Positions 1 through 8,410 are shown, numbered from the stretch's first letter. The stretch: DNA of 64,000 nucleotides from Terrilactibacillus laevilacticus (GCF_006517395.1 NZ_VDCY01000004.1:230860-294859), one strand, 5' to 3'. Numbers and translations are program-made. The notes: a model not told the origin generated them from the sequence alone.

Positions 1-548
1 AACTCTATCCAGGTGGTACATTATTTGAAATTGCCCTACATAAGGGGGTCGTAAAAGAGTATTTTGATTTTTTACAGAATGTAGGTTTTGACTACATTGA
101 AATATCCGAAGGAACAATTGATTTACCTTTTAGAAGACGACAAATGATGATTAAAGAGGCGGTGGCTAATGGATTCACCGTCATTTCAGAATGTGGGAAA
201 AAAGAAGAAGGTAGTTCTTGTGAAGTGAAAGACCTAGAGCGAATGCTGTATTCTGACCTTGAATGTGGCGCCTCGTACGTCATAGTGGAAGGAAGAGAAT
301 CAGGTGAAAACGTGGGGATATATAATAACAAAGGGAATATAGATATTGATTTTCTTGAAGAAGTAAAAGAAACAATTCCGAATGATATGAGAAGATTTCT
401 TATTTGGGAAGCGCCGCAAAAAAAGCAACAAATTGGGTTAATCCATTTTTGGGGCAGAAATGTAAATATGGGTAATATCCAATGTAAAGATGCATTTAGT
501 CTTGAATGTCTTAGAAGGGGTCTAAGATTTGACACTTTTTCTGAATAG
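1..548 (+). CDS. comA: Phosphosulfolactate synthase ComA, C-terminal part
   Basis: The reading frame is open from base 3, so the N-terminus lies outside the window; about 181 residues are present of a family of roughly 250. ComA joins sulfite to phosphoenolpyruvate to give (R)-2-phospho-3-sulfolactate, first step toward sulfolactate (coenzyme M in archaea, spore sulfolactate in bacilli). The start of the visible part, YPGGTLFEIA, and the later FDYIEISEGTIDLP and VIVEGRESGENVGIY stretches match the ComA/YitD TIM-barrel family. It converges with comB 25 bases away, whereas B. subtilis has yitC and yitD side by side on one strand. This is the sulfolactate gene, not the competence gene of the same name. 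Confidence 0.85.
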   Translation, partial: LYPGGTLFEIALHKGVVKEYFDFLQNVGFDYIEISEGTIDLPFRRRQMMIKEAVANGFTVISECGKKEEGSSCEVKDLERMLYSDLECGASYVIVEGRESGENVGIYNNKGNIDIDFLEEVKETIPNDMRRFLIWEAPQKKQQIGLIHFWGRNVNMGNIQCKDAFSLECLRRGLRFDTFSE

Positions 549-572
549 TATCTTTTTAATATTGAATGTTTA

Positions 573-1292
573 CTATGAAGGATGAATAGATACAATCCTA
601 TTTTCTATTAAAATTGGGACGATATTCGAAATGTCTACTTGACCACAATATTTGATGTCTTCCGAGTTTAGATTTTCAAATAATCTTTTCCCAGTTATCG
701 TTGAAAAGAGGATATCTGGTAATCGTTTGGCTAGCTGAAGGTAACAAGTTTCCATTGCTTTTGAGAAATCGCAGGTTTCAGTAGAAGGTACTCGAGTCCT
801 AATGATCGATACCATTAACCCTGCAGCAAGACCGTCTTCTAAAGCAAATTCACCACGGGTTCCTGCACAATAAAGCGTCAGGTTACGATTTTGATTTATG
901 GCTTCTTTTATACAACTGGAGGCATTCAAAAAACAACCAATAAGTAATTTATTGGCAGAAGCGGCTTTTTCAATGGCTCTTGTTCCATTTGTTGTTGTGA
1001 GAATGAGTTCTTTTCCTGTATGTGTAGTTTTTTTCTGAAGGATAGAAGGGGAATTGTTATAATCAAATCCATCAAGTTTTTTTCCATGCCATTCTCCAGA
1101 AACGATGGAATTTAAAGAACGCATGGCTAAGGCTTCAGTTTTTGTTTTTACAGGAATAACAGACGTGAAGCCAGATTCTAATGCCGTTACGATGGTACTG
1201 GATGCCCTTAATACATCAATAACAATGACTGTTCGGTTATCTATATGTTCATTCTTGATGTCCTCCAAAGTTGCAACAGTATCGATTCGCAT
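573..1292 (-). CDS. comB: 2-phosphosulfolactate phosphatase ComB
   Basis: At 239 residues this is the normal family length. ComB removes phosphate from 2-phosphosulfolactate in a magnesium-dependent reaction, following ComA. The N-terminal VIVIDVLRASSTIVTALESG, with the VxDVLRASST signature, and the mid-protein TTNGTRAI and YCAGTRGEFALEDGLAAG blocks are typical of ComB/YitC. An AAGGAGT ribosome site precedes the ATG at 1292. In bacilli the pathway makes 3-sulfolactate, a spore component, so expression in the mother cell or forespore is likely by analogy; no sporulation promoter was identified here. The pair comA/comB is convergent in this genome. Confidence 0.88.
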   Translation of the reverse strand: MRIDTVATLEDIKNEHIDNRTVIVIDVLRASSTIVTALESGFTSVIPVKTKTEALAMRSLNSIVSGEWHGKKLDGFDYNNSPSILQKKTTHTGKELILTTTNGTRAIEKAASANKLLIGCFLNASSCIKEAINQNRNLTLYCAGTRGEFALEDGLAAGLMVSIIRTRVPSTETCDFSKAMETCYLQLAKRLPDILFSTITGKRLFENLNSEDIKYCGQVDISNIVPILIENRIVSIHPS

Positions 1293-1424
1293 AAAATGAC
1301 TCCTTCTCGGCTTTTGAAGTTAATGTATGATAACCGAAATAAAAAGATGATTAAATGTGAGTTGATATAGGATATAGCGTCAATAGAAGAAACAAGAAAG
1401 AGGAAAACATCATGTTTTCCCCTT

Positions 1425-2471
1425 TTATTCAGTCAAGCACGTTCTACCTTTCCGAATAACTTCCATATATAGTTTCATGGCCCATTTCATGTCAGATGTA
1501 TTATGGATTAGTGCACGACCATCTTGAAAAAGAATTAACCGATGGCCATCTATACACGTATGCAACAGGAAACCATTATCAACACATGGTAGTTCATCTT
1601 TCATCAGCATTTGTTTCATGTATGACATATCAAGCTTCATGTTCTCCTCTGGTCGAATATGTACTGTATCTCTTCCACAAAGAACAGAGGTACGATATCT
1701 TTTTTTCGATTCAGATAAATAAGGATGCGTCCGATGCCGACCGCAAGATAGACAAAGTGGGTTCTTTAAAGTTTGGACGTTCATTGATATATGTTCATTC
1801 GTCCACATATCTTCATACAGTAAGGTACCTCTTAATGCTGTATGGTCCTCGACTAATAGTTTAAAGACCTCAACGACTTGTTGGGTTGCCACCCACTCGA
1901 CGATTGGAGCAATGACCCCAGATAGGTCACAGCTATCATTAGAAAAGGGCATGTGGTTCATGAGACAAGAAAGGCAAGGGGTTTCATCAGGAATGATAGT
2001 GTAAGTTAAACCCTTACTACCTAAGCACCCACCAAAAATCCACGGTATTTTATATTTTATCGCCAAATCATTTAGTAGTAATCTTGTTTCAAAATTATCA
2101 GTTGCATCAACAATCACATCGCATGTGGAAAATTTATCAGAAAACAACTTGCCACTTAATTCACCTACAATGGCATTGACATGACCGTTATGATTAATTT
2201 GTTCTAAATGCTTTTTTGCAGCAACGGCTTTAGGAAGTACTTCCCCTGCATCACGTTCTGTATAGAGACATTGTCTTTGCAAGTTACTATATTCAACATA
2301 ATCCCGATCAATAATACTTAAATAGCCAATACCAGCACGAATTAACGTTTCAGCAACGTGTGTACCTAATGCACCTGCACCTATAATTCCTACATGCTTC
2401 ATTAATATCTTTTTTTGTCCTTGCTCTCCAATCCCATCAAAGCGTACTTGACGATCATATCGATTATTCAC
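1425..2471 (-). CDS. thiF: ThiF/MoeB-type adenylyltransferase for ThiS
   Basis: 348 residues, E1-like enzyme that adenylates the C-terminal glycine of ThiS so sulfur can be loaded for thiazole formation. Visible are the nucleotide-binding [11 protein letters not shown] near residue 31, the [10 protein letters not shown] block near 125, and two zinc cysteine pairs, CLSCLMNH and CLSCGRH. The start overlaps the end of thiG by eight bases, so the two are translationally coupled. It is the last gene of the TPP-riboswitch operon. The C-terminal ~80 residues after the second Cys pair are less conserved than the Rossmann core. MoeB is the alternative, but thiS and thiG next door settle the assignment. 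Confidence 0.9.
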   Translation of the reverse strand: MNNRYDRQVRFDGIGEQGQKKILMKHVGIIGAGALGTHVAETLIRAGIGYLSIIDRDYVEYSNLQRQCLYTERDAGEVLPKAVAAKKHLEQINHNGHVNAIVGELSGKLFSDKFSTCDVIVDATDNFETRLLLNDLAIKYKIPWIFGGCLGSKGLTYTIIPDETPCLSCLMNHMPFSNDSCDLSGVIAPIVEWVATQQVVEVFKLLVEDHTALRGTLLYEDMWTNEHISMNVQTLKNPLCLSCGRHRTHPYLSESKKRYRTSVLCGRDTVHIRPEENMKLDMSYMKQMLMKDELPCVDNGFLLHTCIDGHRLILFQDGRALIHNTSDMKWAMKLYMEVIRKGRTCLTE

Positions 2472-3234
2472 TCACGCTCAATCCTTCAACCGGACTACTT
2501 GGGACAGCATTCTCTCTTTTGTCAATACGCCCCGCCTCATAGCCAAGACGACCTGCTTGAATAGCTAACCGCATGGCGTTTGCCATTTTCACAGGATCTT
2601 TTGCTCCAGAAACGGCTGTATTAAGTAAAATACCGTCAGCACCAAGTGACATCGCCAAAGCGGCATCAGCTGGTGAGCCAATCCCTGCATCGACAATCAC
2701 AGGGATATTTATCGTTTCAATGATCAGCTGTAATTGCGTCGGATTTAATATCCCTTGTCCCGAACCAATCGGTGAAACACCGGGCATCACCGCATGAACA
2801 CCAAGCACTTCTAATCGCTTAGCCAATACAAGGTCATCTGAGATATAGGGTAATACAATAAAGCCTTCCTCTAAAAGGACTTCACAAGCTTTGTATGTTT
2901 CGAGTGGATCGGGTAATAAGGTCCGTGCATCTCCGATGATTTCGACTTTGACCATATCACATAATCCAGATGATTTGGCTAAATGTGCCGTTCGGATCGC
3001 TTCTTCCGCTGTTGACGCTCCGGCTGTATTTGGTAACAACGTATATTTGTCCACGTCTAACATTTCTAGGAAGTTAGGTTGATCTGGTTGAAAAACATTC
3101 ATTCTTCTAAGTGCAAACGTCAAAATATTCGCTTTTGAAACTTCAACGGCTTGTTTTTGAATTTTAAAATCAGGAAATTTACCTGTTCCTAATAAAAAAT
3201 GTGATTCAAATGTTTGATTTCCAATTTTCAGCAT
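2464..3234 (-). CDS. thiG: Thiazole synthase ThiG
   Basis: 256 residues, a full-length TIM-barrel enzyme that makes the thiazole phosphate of thiamine from deoxyxylulose phosphate, dehydroglycine and ThiS-thiocarboxylate. Typical blocks are [12 protein letters not shown] near the start, [14 protein letters not shown] in the middle, [13 protein letters not shown], and [21 protein letters not shown], which holds the phosphate-binding glycines. The start lies just after the thiS stop. The GGAGGGGG run encoding the ThiS glycine tail doubles as the thiG ribosome site. Neighbours thiS, thiF and tenI confirm the pathway. Confidence 0.96.
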   Translation of the reverse strand: MLKIGNQTFESHFLLGTGKFPDFKIQKQAVEVSKANILTFALRRMNVFQPDQPNFLEMLDVDKYTLLPNTAGASTAEEAIRTAHLAKSSGLCDMVKVEIIGDARTLLPDPLETYKACEVLLEEGFIVLPYISDDLVLAKRLEVLGVHAVMPGVSPIGSGQGILNPTQLQLIIETINIPVIVDAGIGSPADAALAMSLGADGILLNTAVSGAKDPVKMANAMRLAIQAGRLGYEAGRIDKRENAVPSSPVEGLSVSE

Positions 3235-3236
3235 AA

Positions 3237-3440
3237 TTATCCCCCTCCAACAAAATGAACAATTTCAATACGATCCCCATCTGAAAGGGCCTGAGAATCG
3301 TACTTATTTTTATCAACAATTTTTTTATTTTGTTCAATGATCGTTAATGCCTGTTCAATGTTAAAATGTTTTCGAATACCTGAGATAGTCTGTACCTGTT
3401 CTGGCAGCTGAACCTCCTGACCATTTATCGTTACTTTCAT
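3237..3440 (-). CDS. thiS: Sulfur carrier protein ThiS
   Basis: 67 residues, a beta-grasp ubiquitin-like sulfur carrier. Its C-terminal glycine is adenylated by ThiF and converted to a thiocarboxylate that donates sulfur to ThiG. The sequence opens [18 protein letters not shown] and ends EIVHFVGGG; most ThiS proteins end in GG, so one extra glycine is present. A strong GGAGGTG ribosome site precedes the ATG. It lies 44 bases after tenI in the same operon. B. subtilis has thiO (glycine oxidase) between tenI and thiS; here it is missing from the operon. Confidence 0.95.
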   Translation of the reverse strand: MKVTINGQEVQLPEQVQTISGIRKHFNIEQALTIIEQNKKIVDKNKYDSQALSDGDRIEIVHFVGGG

Positions 3441-3484
3441 CCGTTCACCTCCTTAATGTTTCACGACTCTTCATATCTAAGGCT

Positions 3485-4105
3485 TTATCGAATTTTGGTC
3501 TCGTAAATCTCTCCTTTACACGTTTGATAGTAGATTTTGCATTGATCAAGCGGTGAAGGAGCTCCCAAAATGCCCGACATGACGGCTATACCTGCCCCTC
3601 CTGTTTCGCGGATCATTGAAATATTTGAAGGGTTTATACCACCAATGGCGATCACTGGTACTCGCGCAAGTTGCGTCAATTTTTTGAATTCTGAAAGTCC
3701 ACGTGCTGGTAATCCTGGTTTACAACTTGTTTCAAAAACATGGCCATAAAGGAGATAATCTGCACCTTGATCCATTTTCACCTGTGCCTGCATAGCGGAG
3801 TGTACAGAAGAACCAACCTTGAGATGTGGTGCTTCTTGTTTCAATGTAGGTGGAATATGTATAGATTCAGGTAATTGAACCCCGCCTAATTGATAAGCCA
3901 AAGCAAGATCAATATGGTTATTCATTATAATCTTGTTAGCAGGGATGCCGGCTTCTAAAAAAGTCTCAATCCACTTTGAAAGTTCTTCCTTAGGACGATG
4001 CTTTTCACGAATATGAAAATAATCAAAATAAGGCACTAAATAACGGATATGCTGAACAACGTGATTGAGTGACTGGGTTCCTGTTGTTAATACATGTAAC
4101 TCCAA
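3485..4105 (-). CDS. tenI: Thiazole tautomerase TenI
   Basis: 206 residues, ThiE-like TIM barrel. TenI converts the ThiG product to its aromatic carboxythiazole tautomer. The sequence opens ELHVLTTG and has YFHIREKHRP, MNNHIDLALAYQLGGVQLPE and a YGHVFETSCKPGLPARGL block with the His that marks TenI; true ThiE proteins have a different phosphate loop there. The C-terminal AIGGINPSNI is the usual phosphate-binding turn. It is the first gene after the TPP riboswitch, as in B. subtilis, where tenA-tenI lead the operon, though tenA is not seen. ThiE remains a weaker alternative. Confidence 0.85.
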   Translation of the reverse strand: MELHVLTTGTQSLNHVVQHIRYLVPYFDYFHIREKHRPKEELSKWIETFLEAGIPANKIIMNNHIDLALAYQLGGVQLPESIHIPPTLKQEAPHLKVGSSVHSAMQAQVKMDQGADYLLYGHVFETSCKPGLPARGLSEFKKLTQLARVPVIAIGGINPSNISMIRETGGAGIAVMSGILGAPSPLDQCKIYYQTCKGEIYETKIR

Positions 4106-4130
4106 ATAGACACCCTCTTTGATAAATTGA

Positions 4131-4161
4131 AAAAGGCCCAGGTCAAAAAAAGACCTGGGCC
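4131..4161 (-). terminator. Riboswitch-controlled intrinsic terminator before tenI
   Basis: On the minus strand a perfect 10-bp GGCCCAGGTC/GACCTGGGCC stem with a run of T in the loop is followed by T's, about 25 bases upstream of the tenI start. It lies downstream of the TPP aptamer and is the expected expression platform: TPP binding should favour this hairpin and stop transcription. Confidence 0.9.
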
Positions 4162-4206
4162 ATTAAACCATGCATGTTCTAAACAACATGTTTAAATAAC
4201 CATATA

Positions 4207-4305
4207 CATACTTTCCTACGCTAGTACTAACTAGATCAGGTCTTAAGGGTTAAGAAACTTAATCGGTTTCTCTCTCAGCCCAGCACTTACTGGGCACCCC
4301 TAGTA
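4207..4305 (-). promoter_or_regulatory. TPP riboswitch (THI element)
   Basis: The minus strand carries the conserved THI-box pieces in order: ACTAGGGGTGCC, GCTGAGAGAGAAA, TTAACCCTTAAGACCTGATC and GTACTAGCGTAGGAAAG. They form the two-arm TPP aptamer. It precedes tenI-thiS-thiG-thiF and the terminator at 4131-4161, so the operon should be repressed when thiamine pyrophosphate is plentiful. Confidence 0.96.
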
Positions 4306-4385
4306 CTTCATATTATTTTGTTAACTTAAAGGTGATTCCATTATAATCCATATGTAATCATAAATCAATGATTTTTAAAATGATA

Positions 4386-4412
4386 ATCCCTCTTCCTATC
4401 TGGAAGAGGGAA
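4386..4412 (-). terminator. Terminator hairpin after the 88-residue gene
   Basis: A 10-bp stem TCCCTCTTCC/GGAAGAGGGA with a five-base loop lies eight bases past the stop codon of the minus-strand gene at 4421. The following sequence on that strand is T-rich but has no long T run. Confidence 0.7.
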
Positions 4413-4420
4413 TTAATTAA

Positions 4421-4687
4421 TTATTGAGTGATATTTTTACTAATTTTACCTATAGTTTCTCCAGCTGTATCTAAAGGTTGGGATACCATTTTACCAGCTT
4501 GTTTCCCGGCTTGCTGAACGGTCTGTCCGACTTGTTGTCCAGCATTTTGAACAGTTTGTCCAAGTTGTTGGAAAGGTTGTTGTCCATTTTGCATGTTTTG
4601 AATGCACATATAAGTTAATGCTCCTGTACCAACAGCGCCTAATATAGGAAGAATAGTTCCAGTTAGACTAAAGTTTTGGTTTTGCAT
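4421..4687 (-). CDS. Small Gln-rich protein with one membrane segment, unknown function
   Basis: 88 residues. I chose the ATG at 4687 because an AAAGGAGGT site sits seven bases before it; a longer frame begins at 4720 without such support. The N-terminus has a hydrophobic stretch, LTGTILPILGAVGTGALTYM, that could span a membrane. The rest is a run of imperfect 7-11 residue units of the type GQTVQNAGQQVGQTVQQAGK, predicted helical and amphipathic, like LEA or apolipoprotein-style repeats. I do not recognise a named family. It stands alone between the thi operon and tRNA-Ala, with its own terminator. Confidence 0.7.
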   Translation of the reverse strand: MQNQNFSLTGTILPILGAVGTGALTYMCIQNMQNGQQPFQQLGQTVQNAGQQVGQTVQQAGKQAGKMVSQPLDTAGETIGKISKNITQ

Positions 4688-4869
4688 GTTGTTTTGACCT
4701 CCTTTTTTTGTGATACGCATATATTTTGCTTTGATTTTTCATAAATATGTTCATCAAAATAAGGAAATACCATAGTACCATATGTAGAAAATAACCCCAA
4801 AAAAAGGTGTTGAATATCACATCATTTCATTAGAGGTTTGGTTTGCAAGTGACTCTGATGCATATAAAA

Positions 4870-4901
4870 AACGCGGTATCCCAACTTGTAGGAACCGCGT
4901 T
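4870..4901 (-). terminator. Terminator after tRNA-Ala
   Basis: Minus strand: AACGCGGT...ACCGCGTT, an 8-bp stem with a 16-base loop, followed by TTTTTAT. It lies 16 bases past the CCA end of tRNA-Ala. Confidence 0.85.
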
Positions 4902-4916
4902 ATTATAGGCTTTTTT

Positions 4917-4992
4917 TGGTGGAGCATAACGGGATCGAACCGATGACCTCTACGCTGCCAGCGTAGCGCTCTCCCAGCTGAGCTAATGCCCC
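4917..4992 (-). tRNA. tRNA-Ala (anticodon GGC)
   Basis: 76 bases on the minus strand begin GGGGCATTAGCTCAGCTGGG and end GCTCCACCA with an encoded CCA. The acceptor stem GGGGCAT/ATGCTCC, the D arm AGCTCAGCTGGGAGAGC, the anticodon stem CTACG/CGTAG around CTGGCAG and the T arm with GGTTCGATCC are all present. The anticodon is GGC, reading alanine GCC/GCT. A terminator follows. Confidence 0.97.
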
Positions 4993-5069
4993 AAGATTTC
5001 TTTTCCAAAAAGTAATATATCAAACAAAATGGAAACCGTCAATATGCATTTTAATTCATTCGCGTCAAA

Positions 5070-5113
5070 AACAACAACTCCTTTCCAAAAAATTTTGGAA
5101 AGGAGTTGTTGTT
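5070..5113 (-). terminator. Perfect 21-bp hairpin, terminator of the yfhE-like gene
   Basis: The inverted repeat AACAACAACTCCTTTCCAAAA with its exact complement, separated by only two bases, ends 35 bases past the stop of the gene at 5148. On the minus strand it is followed by TTTT, so it should work as an intrinsic terminator. Confidence 0.8.
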
Positions 5114-5147
5114 CATAATAGGAATTTGTTCTGTGATAAAATAGGTT

Positions 5148-5264
5148 TTATCCTTTATCTTTTACACGGGACGCTTTATCTGCTCGTTTGAAGTCTCTTA
5201 TATACTTGACTTCTTGCATGGAAGATAGGGAATGTCTTAGTGTTTCTTCTTTAGTTTTTTTCAT
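5148..5264 (-). CDS. Small YfhE-like protein
   Basis: 38 residues starting MKKTKEETLRHSLSSMQEVK and ending RADKASRVKDKG. The pattern of a serine patch followed by QEVxYxRDFKxADxA matches the short YfhE family of Bacillales, of unknown function. A GGGTGTT element, a weak ribosome site, precedes the ATG. A 21-bp terminator hairpin follows. The protein is basic and has no membrane segment. The family call rests on a short motif. Confidence 0.7.
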   Translation of the reverse strand: MKKTKEETLRHSLSSMQEVKYIRDFKRADKASRVKDKG

Positions 5265-5451
5265 TTTACAACACCCTTTCTTGTCAATTTAATGATATCC
5301 TTTATATTTATCATAACCATTGCGCTGAGCTTTAAAACTTTCGTTGGGAAATTTGACTAGCACTAAAATATGTCATATAGGAAATACTGACTATATTAAG
5401 CAGTAATAGATGGAAAAGGGTATTATTTTTAATGTGACACGAAATTTGGCT

Positions 5452-5482
5452 TTGTGAAACATTTTTTCGGTGCTGTTATAAT
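5452..5482 (+). promoter_or_regulatory. Possible sigma-A promoter for the CDF exporter
   Basis: A TATAAT box lies at 5477-5482, about 85 bases before the CDF gene. The best -35 is TTGTGA at 5452 with a long 19-base spacer, so the match is only moderate. The rest of 5265-5565 is AT-rich and shows no gene or recognisable riboswitch. Confidence 0.4.
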
Positions 5483-5565
5483 TGTAGAATGAACAAAAAT
5501 GATTGCTATAGACTCACTCGCTTTGTAACTGTTATGATTGAAGAGGAGGGAATGGAGGAAGTGGC

Positions 5566-6432
5566 ATGGAGCAACAATATCACAATTTAAAAATGGGCGA
5601 ACGCGGGGCTATTATTAGTATCATTGCGTATCTCTTTCTTTCAGGAATTAAACTCATTCTCGCTTATTTTACTCATTCGGAAGCTTTAAGAGCGGACGGT
5701 TTAAATAATACAACCGATATTATAGCATCAATTGCAGTACTTATTGGATTAAGAATTGCTCGAAAACCAGCCGATGATGATCATCTATATGGACATTGGA
5801 AAGCGGAGACAGTCGCTTCGATGGTGGCTTCATTTATCATGCTTGTCGTCGGGTTGCAAGTTTTGTATGGAGCGATAAAGTCATTGTTTCACGGGGAAGT
5901 AAAACCACCGGACATTCTATCTGCATGGACGGCTATTTTTTGTGCGATCGTGATGTATGGCGTCTATCGTTACAATAAAAAATTAGCTCAAAAAATTCAA
6001 AGTCAATCAGTCATGGCGGCTGCAAAAGATAATTTATCGGATGCATGGGTCAGTATTGGAACAGCTGTTGGTATACTTGGATCCCAATTAAACCTCCCAT
6101 GGCTCGATCCTGTTGCAGCTCTACTAGTGGGTGGATTAATCTGTAAAACAGGGATTGACATTTTTAAAGAAGCTGTAAAATATTTAACGGATGGGTTTGA
6201 TGAGAATAAGCTCCAATCTTATAAAAATGCGATTATGCATGTTCCTGGAGTCCTTTCTGTAAAAAATATTCGAGCAAGGAATTATGGGAATAATCCTGTT
6301 GTAGATGTGGTCATCCTAGTAAATCCAACTTTGGACGTTCGTGATGCACACGACATTGCCACAAATGTGGAGAATGAACTATCCCATCAGCATGGTGTTT
6401 ATGAAGCCCATGTACATATTGAGCCAAAATAG
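5566..6432 (+). CDS. Cation diffusion facilitator metal exporter (MneS/YeaB-like)
   Basis: 288 residues, six membrane helices followed by a cytoplasmic alpha-beta domain, the normal CDF layout. These proteins export divalent metal in exchange for protons. Helix II carries D44-G-L-N-N-T-T-D51 and helix V has AKDNLSDAWVSIG; Asn/Asp at these sites rather than His-Asp resembles the manganese-exporting MneP/MneS group of B. subtilis more than zinc CzcD. The RKPADDDHLYGHWKAE loop is also typical of that group. The C-terminal domain ends with HGVYEAHVHIE. A GGAGG-type site precedes the ATG and a terminator follows. Manganese as the substrate is an inference. Confidence 0.85.
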   Translation: MEQQYHNLKMGERGAIISIIAYLFLSGIKLILAYFTHSEALRADGLNNTTDIIASIAVLIGLRIARKPADDDHLYGHWKAETVASMVASFIMLVVGLQVLYGAIKSLFHGEVKPPDILSAWTAIFCAIVMYGVYRYNKKLAQKIQSQSVMAAAKDNLSDAWVSIGTAVGILGSQLNLPWLDPVAALLVGGLICKTGIDIFKEAVKYLTDGFDENKLQSYKNAIMHVPGVLSVKNIRARNYGNNPVVDVVILVNPTLDVRDAHDIATNVENELSHQHGVYEAHVHIEPK

Positions 6433-6439
6433 CCATATT

Positions 6440-6477
6440 AAGGCTTTACTTTCTAATAGAGGAGAGTAAAGCCTTTT
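6440..6477 (+). terminator. Terminator after the CDF gene
   Basis: An 11-bp stem AAGGCTTTACT/AGTAAAGCCTT followed by TTTATATTT, starting seven bases after the CDF stop codon. Confidence 0.9.
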
Positions 6478-6507
6478 ATATTTATCATAAAAGGAGAGGG
6501 TTTTATG

Positions 6508-6571
6508 AGCTAAAGAAAACTTGCCGATTGCGGGGCCTATAAGGCGCGAGAACAGAGGCCTAGTTGCACTT
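6508..6571 (+). repeat. Family C repeat, copy 1
   Basis: A roughly 60-base sequence running from CTAAAGAAAACTTGCCGATT through AAGGCGCGAGAACAGAGGCC. Related copies lie at 30789-30852 (minus) and 50284-50338 (plus). The unit includes a small GGCCTATAAGGC-type palindrome. No ORF runs through it. It abuts family A copy 1. The function is unknown. Confidence 0.65.
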
Positions 6572-6574
6572 TAT

Positions 6575-6848
6575 GAGGTTGCTTGAAAAAGTCACCAAAT
6601 GATAAGCTACGAATCTCGGCGCCCGTTTGTTTTCCGGTCCTCATGTAGCGGATACAAGAGGATCTCTGGCTAAAACCGCTCACGCTGGCGCCTGAAGCTA
6701 CCACATCACGTGGAATGCCGGTCCAAAGAAAACTGCTCTGCTCTTAGCCTTCCGACGCCCAGGACGGGCAAGTAACTGGCGTTTCTTGCAGGATGCCAGT
6801 GTACTTAGCCAGTAACCCTTTTCATTTGCCTCCTTTTTGAACACTTAC
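6575..6848 (+). mobile_element. Family A MITE-like element, copy 1
   Basis: 274 bp from GAGGTTGCTTGAAAAAGTCA to TTTTTGAACACTTAC. The ends are imperfect inverted repeats, as in the other six copies, but the flanks TTTAT and TTAAA do not match, so no target duplication is visible here. It is a long form carrying both optional inner modules: the one with GCGCCTGAAGCTACC and the one with CTTGCAGGATGCCAG. No transposase is encoded. Confidence 0.8.
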
Positions 6849-6856
6849 TTAAAGTG

Positions 6857-6885
6857 CAAAAAAACCGGGCTCGATTTGCCCGGTT
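6857..6885 (-). terminator. Terminator hairpin beyond family B copy 1
   Basis: On the minus strand AACCGGGC/GCCCGGTT with a seven-base loop is followed by a run of seven T's. It ends the 3' region that follows the nitroreductase gene and family B copy 1. Confidence 0.88.
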
Positions 6886-6904
6886 CTTAAGTCCTCCTTA
6901 CTTA

Positions 6905-7098
6905 TCCCTCATTAACGGCTAGTTACGACCTCTACTGTAAACAAGCATGTCTAGGCGAGGGTTACTGTCCGTAAAAGCCCGATTGTTTAGGCTAACAACA
7001 GTGGGGGATGACGCAGGCTAAAAACCAGGCGACCTATCGCAACGCCTGCACTAGCACATCCTGTGCGTCGAAAAACCCTCACTGTTGGAAGTTTTACT
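6905..7098 (-). repeat. Family B structured element, copy 1
   Basis: About 190 bp directly behind the nitroreductase stop codon. Read on the plus strand it contains TTAACGGCTAG, then CAACAGTGGGGG, GACGCAGGC, CACTAGCACATCCTGTGCGTC and CCCTCACTGTTG. The outer arms CAACAGTG/CACTGTTG pair, enclosing GCAGG/CCTGC and GCGA/TCGC helices and the GCACATCCTGTGC hairpin. Copies at 12484 and 47668 keep the pairings with changed bases. It is probably transcribed as a 3' untranslated region on the minus strand. Confidence 0.8.
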
Positions 7099-7698
7099 TT
7101 ATTTTGCAATTTTCACGCGTTCTTCAAGAGGTTGGAAATCTTTTTCGCCAGGTTCCGCTGTTGGTTTACCAAATGGCATTTGAGCAATTAATTTCCAAGT
7201 TGAAGGAATGTTCCACTCTGCTTGCACTTGTTCATCAACAAGCGGATTATAGTGTTGAAGTGAAGCACCAAGTCCTTCAGCTTCGAGTGATGTCCACACA
7301 ACATATTGGAGCATACCCGAGGATTGAAGAGACCACAAAGGGAAGTTATCGGCATAAGAAGGAAACTGATTTTGAAGACCTTCAACAACTTTTTGGTCTT
7401 CAAAGAAGAGAACCGTTCCTTGACCATTGCGGAAAGATTGCATTTTTTCGTTCGTAGGTTCAAATGAATCTGCTGGAACCATTTTTCGTAATATGTCCGT
7501 CGTCATATCCCAAAATTTATCATGCTGATCATTTAATAAAACAAGTACGCGAGCGCTTTGTGAATTAAAAGATGAAGGGGAGTATTTTACGGCTTCGTTA
7601 ACAAGATCAATAATTTTATCATCAGAGATAACAGGTGTTTTACTGATACCGTAATAAGAACGTCTTTCTTTTATTGCTTTTGTAAAATCGTTTGACAT
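7099..7698 (-). CDS. Nitroreductase family protein (Frm2/YdgI-like)
   Basis: 199 residues, FMN-dependent oxidoreductase fold. The N-terminal AIKERRSYYGISK, the EAVKYSPSSFNSQSARVLVL block that lines the FMN site, and the C-terminal LIAQMPFGKP are typical of the short Frm2/YdgI branch of nitroreductases. Family members reduce nitro-compounds and quinones with NAD(P)H; the natural substrate is not known. The ribosome site is GGAGG before the ATG at 7698. The stop codon is followed immediately by family B copy 1 and then a terminator. It appears to be monocistronic. Confidence 0.88.
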   Translation of the reverse strand: MSNDFTKAIKERRSYYGISKTPVISDDKIIDLVNEAVKYSPSSFNSQSARVLVLLNDQHDKFWDMTTDILRKMVPADSFEPTNEKMQSFRNGQGTVLFFEDQKVVEGLQNQFPSYADNFPLWSLQSSGMLQYVVWTSLEAEGLGASLQHYNPLVDEQVQAEWNIPSTWKLIAQMPFGKPTAEPGEKDFQPLEERVKIAK

Positions 7699-7927
7699 TT
7701 AAAAACCTCCAAATAATAAATTATGAATTAATATATCTCTAATTCAAAGTAATTATATTTTACAAATGATTCATAGTCAAAGAAATAGACTTGAACCTTC
7801 TTAAATCATGTTTCCCATATCTCATTTATTTGATGTATGAATCAAATAAAGATCATTTTGATGATTCTCTTAGGGTGTACGTGGTAAACTAAGTGAAAAG
7901 ATGTCGGTAAGTTTGGGGGATATGGAT

Positions 7928-8410
7928 ATGCCAAAAGAGAAAATCGCAAAAACCAACGCCATGCGGTTATTAGATGCTGAGAATATAGAGTATCAAGTAA
8001 CAGCATACGATGTGAGTGATGGTAAGATTGATGGAATCTCAGTTGCTCACAAAGTAGGTAAAGATCCTAAAACAATATTTAAAACATTAGTCACTCATGG
8101 TCATAATGGGATCTATGTGTTTATTATTCCAGTGGAGGAAGAGTTGGATTTAAAGAAGGCAGCAAAGGCTGCTAGTGAAAAGAAAGTAGAAATGCTACAT
8201 GTAAAAGATATACAGAAAACAACGGGTTATATAAGAGGAGGATGCTCACCTATTGGTATGAAAAAACGATACCCGACATTTATTGATGATCATGCAAATC
8301 AGTTCGAACAAATCGTTGTTAGTGGTGGGAAAATAGGTCTACAAATACAATTAAAATTAACAGATTTAATTAAAGTAACAAATGGTCAAGTAGAAGCTAT
8401 AACAAAATAA
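7928..8410 (+). CDS. YbaK/EbsC-type Cys-tRNA(Pro) deacylase
   Basis: 160 residues from the ATG at 7928, chosen because GGGGG lies eight bases before it; upstream in-frame ATGs at 7901 and 7922 are worse placed. The fold is the YbaK/ProX editing domain, which hydrolyses Cys misattached to tRNA(Pro). The IFKTLVTHG, GGCSPIGMKKRYPTFID and GGKIGLQIQL blocks are the usual active-site segments, and the lysine of IFKT corresponds to the key YbaK lysine. It stands alone, with a terminator 57 bases after the stop. Confidence 0.9.
   Translation: MPKEKIAKTNAMRLLDAENIEYQVTAYDVSDGKIDGISVAHKVGKDPKTIFKTLVTHGHNGIYVFIIPVEEELDLKKAAKAASEKKVEMLHVKDIQKTTGYIRGGCSPIGMKKRYPTFIDDHANQFEQIVVSGGKIGLQIQLKLTDLIKVTNGQVEAITK

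Noticed and set aside
4817..5023. 68-residue minus-strand frame
   Set aside because: It covers tRNA-Ala and its terminator; the tRNA explains the sequence completely.
5340..5565. Manganese riboswitch before the CDF exporter
   Set aside because: I could not find the conserved yybP-ykoY core in this stretch.
7008..7457. 149-residue plus-strand frame across family B copy 1 and the nitroreductase gene
   Set aside because: It is the complement of the nitroreductase gene plus the repeat; no ribosome site and no known protein.
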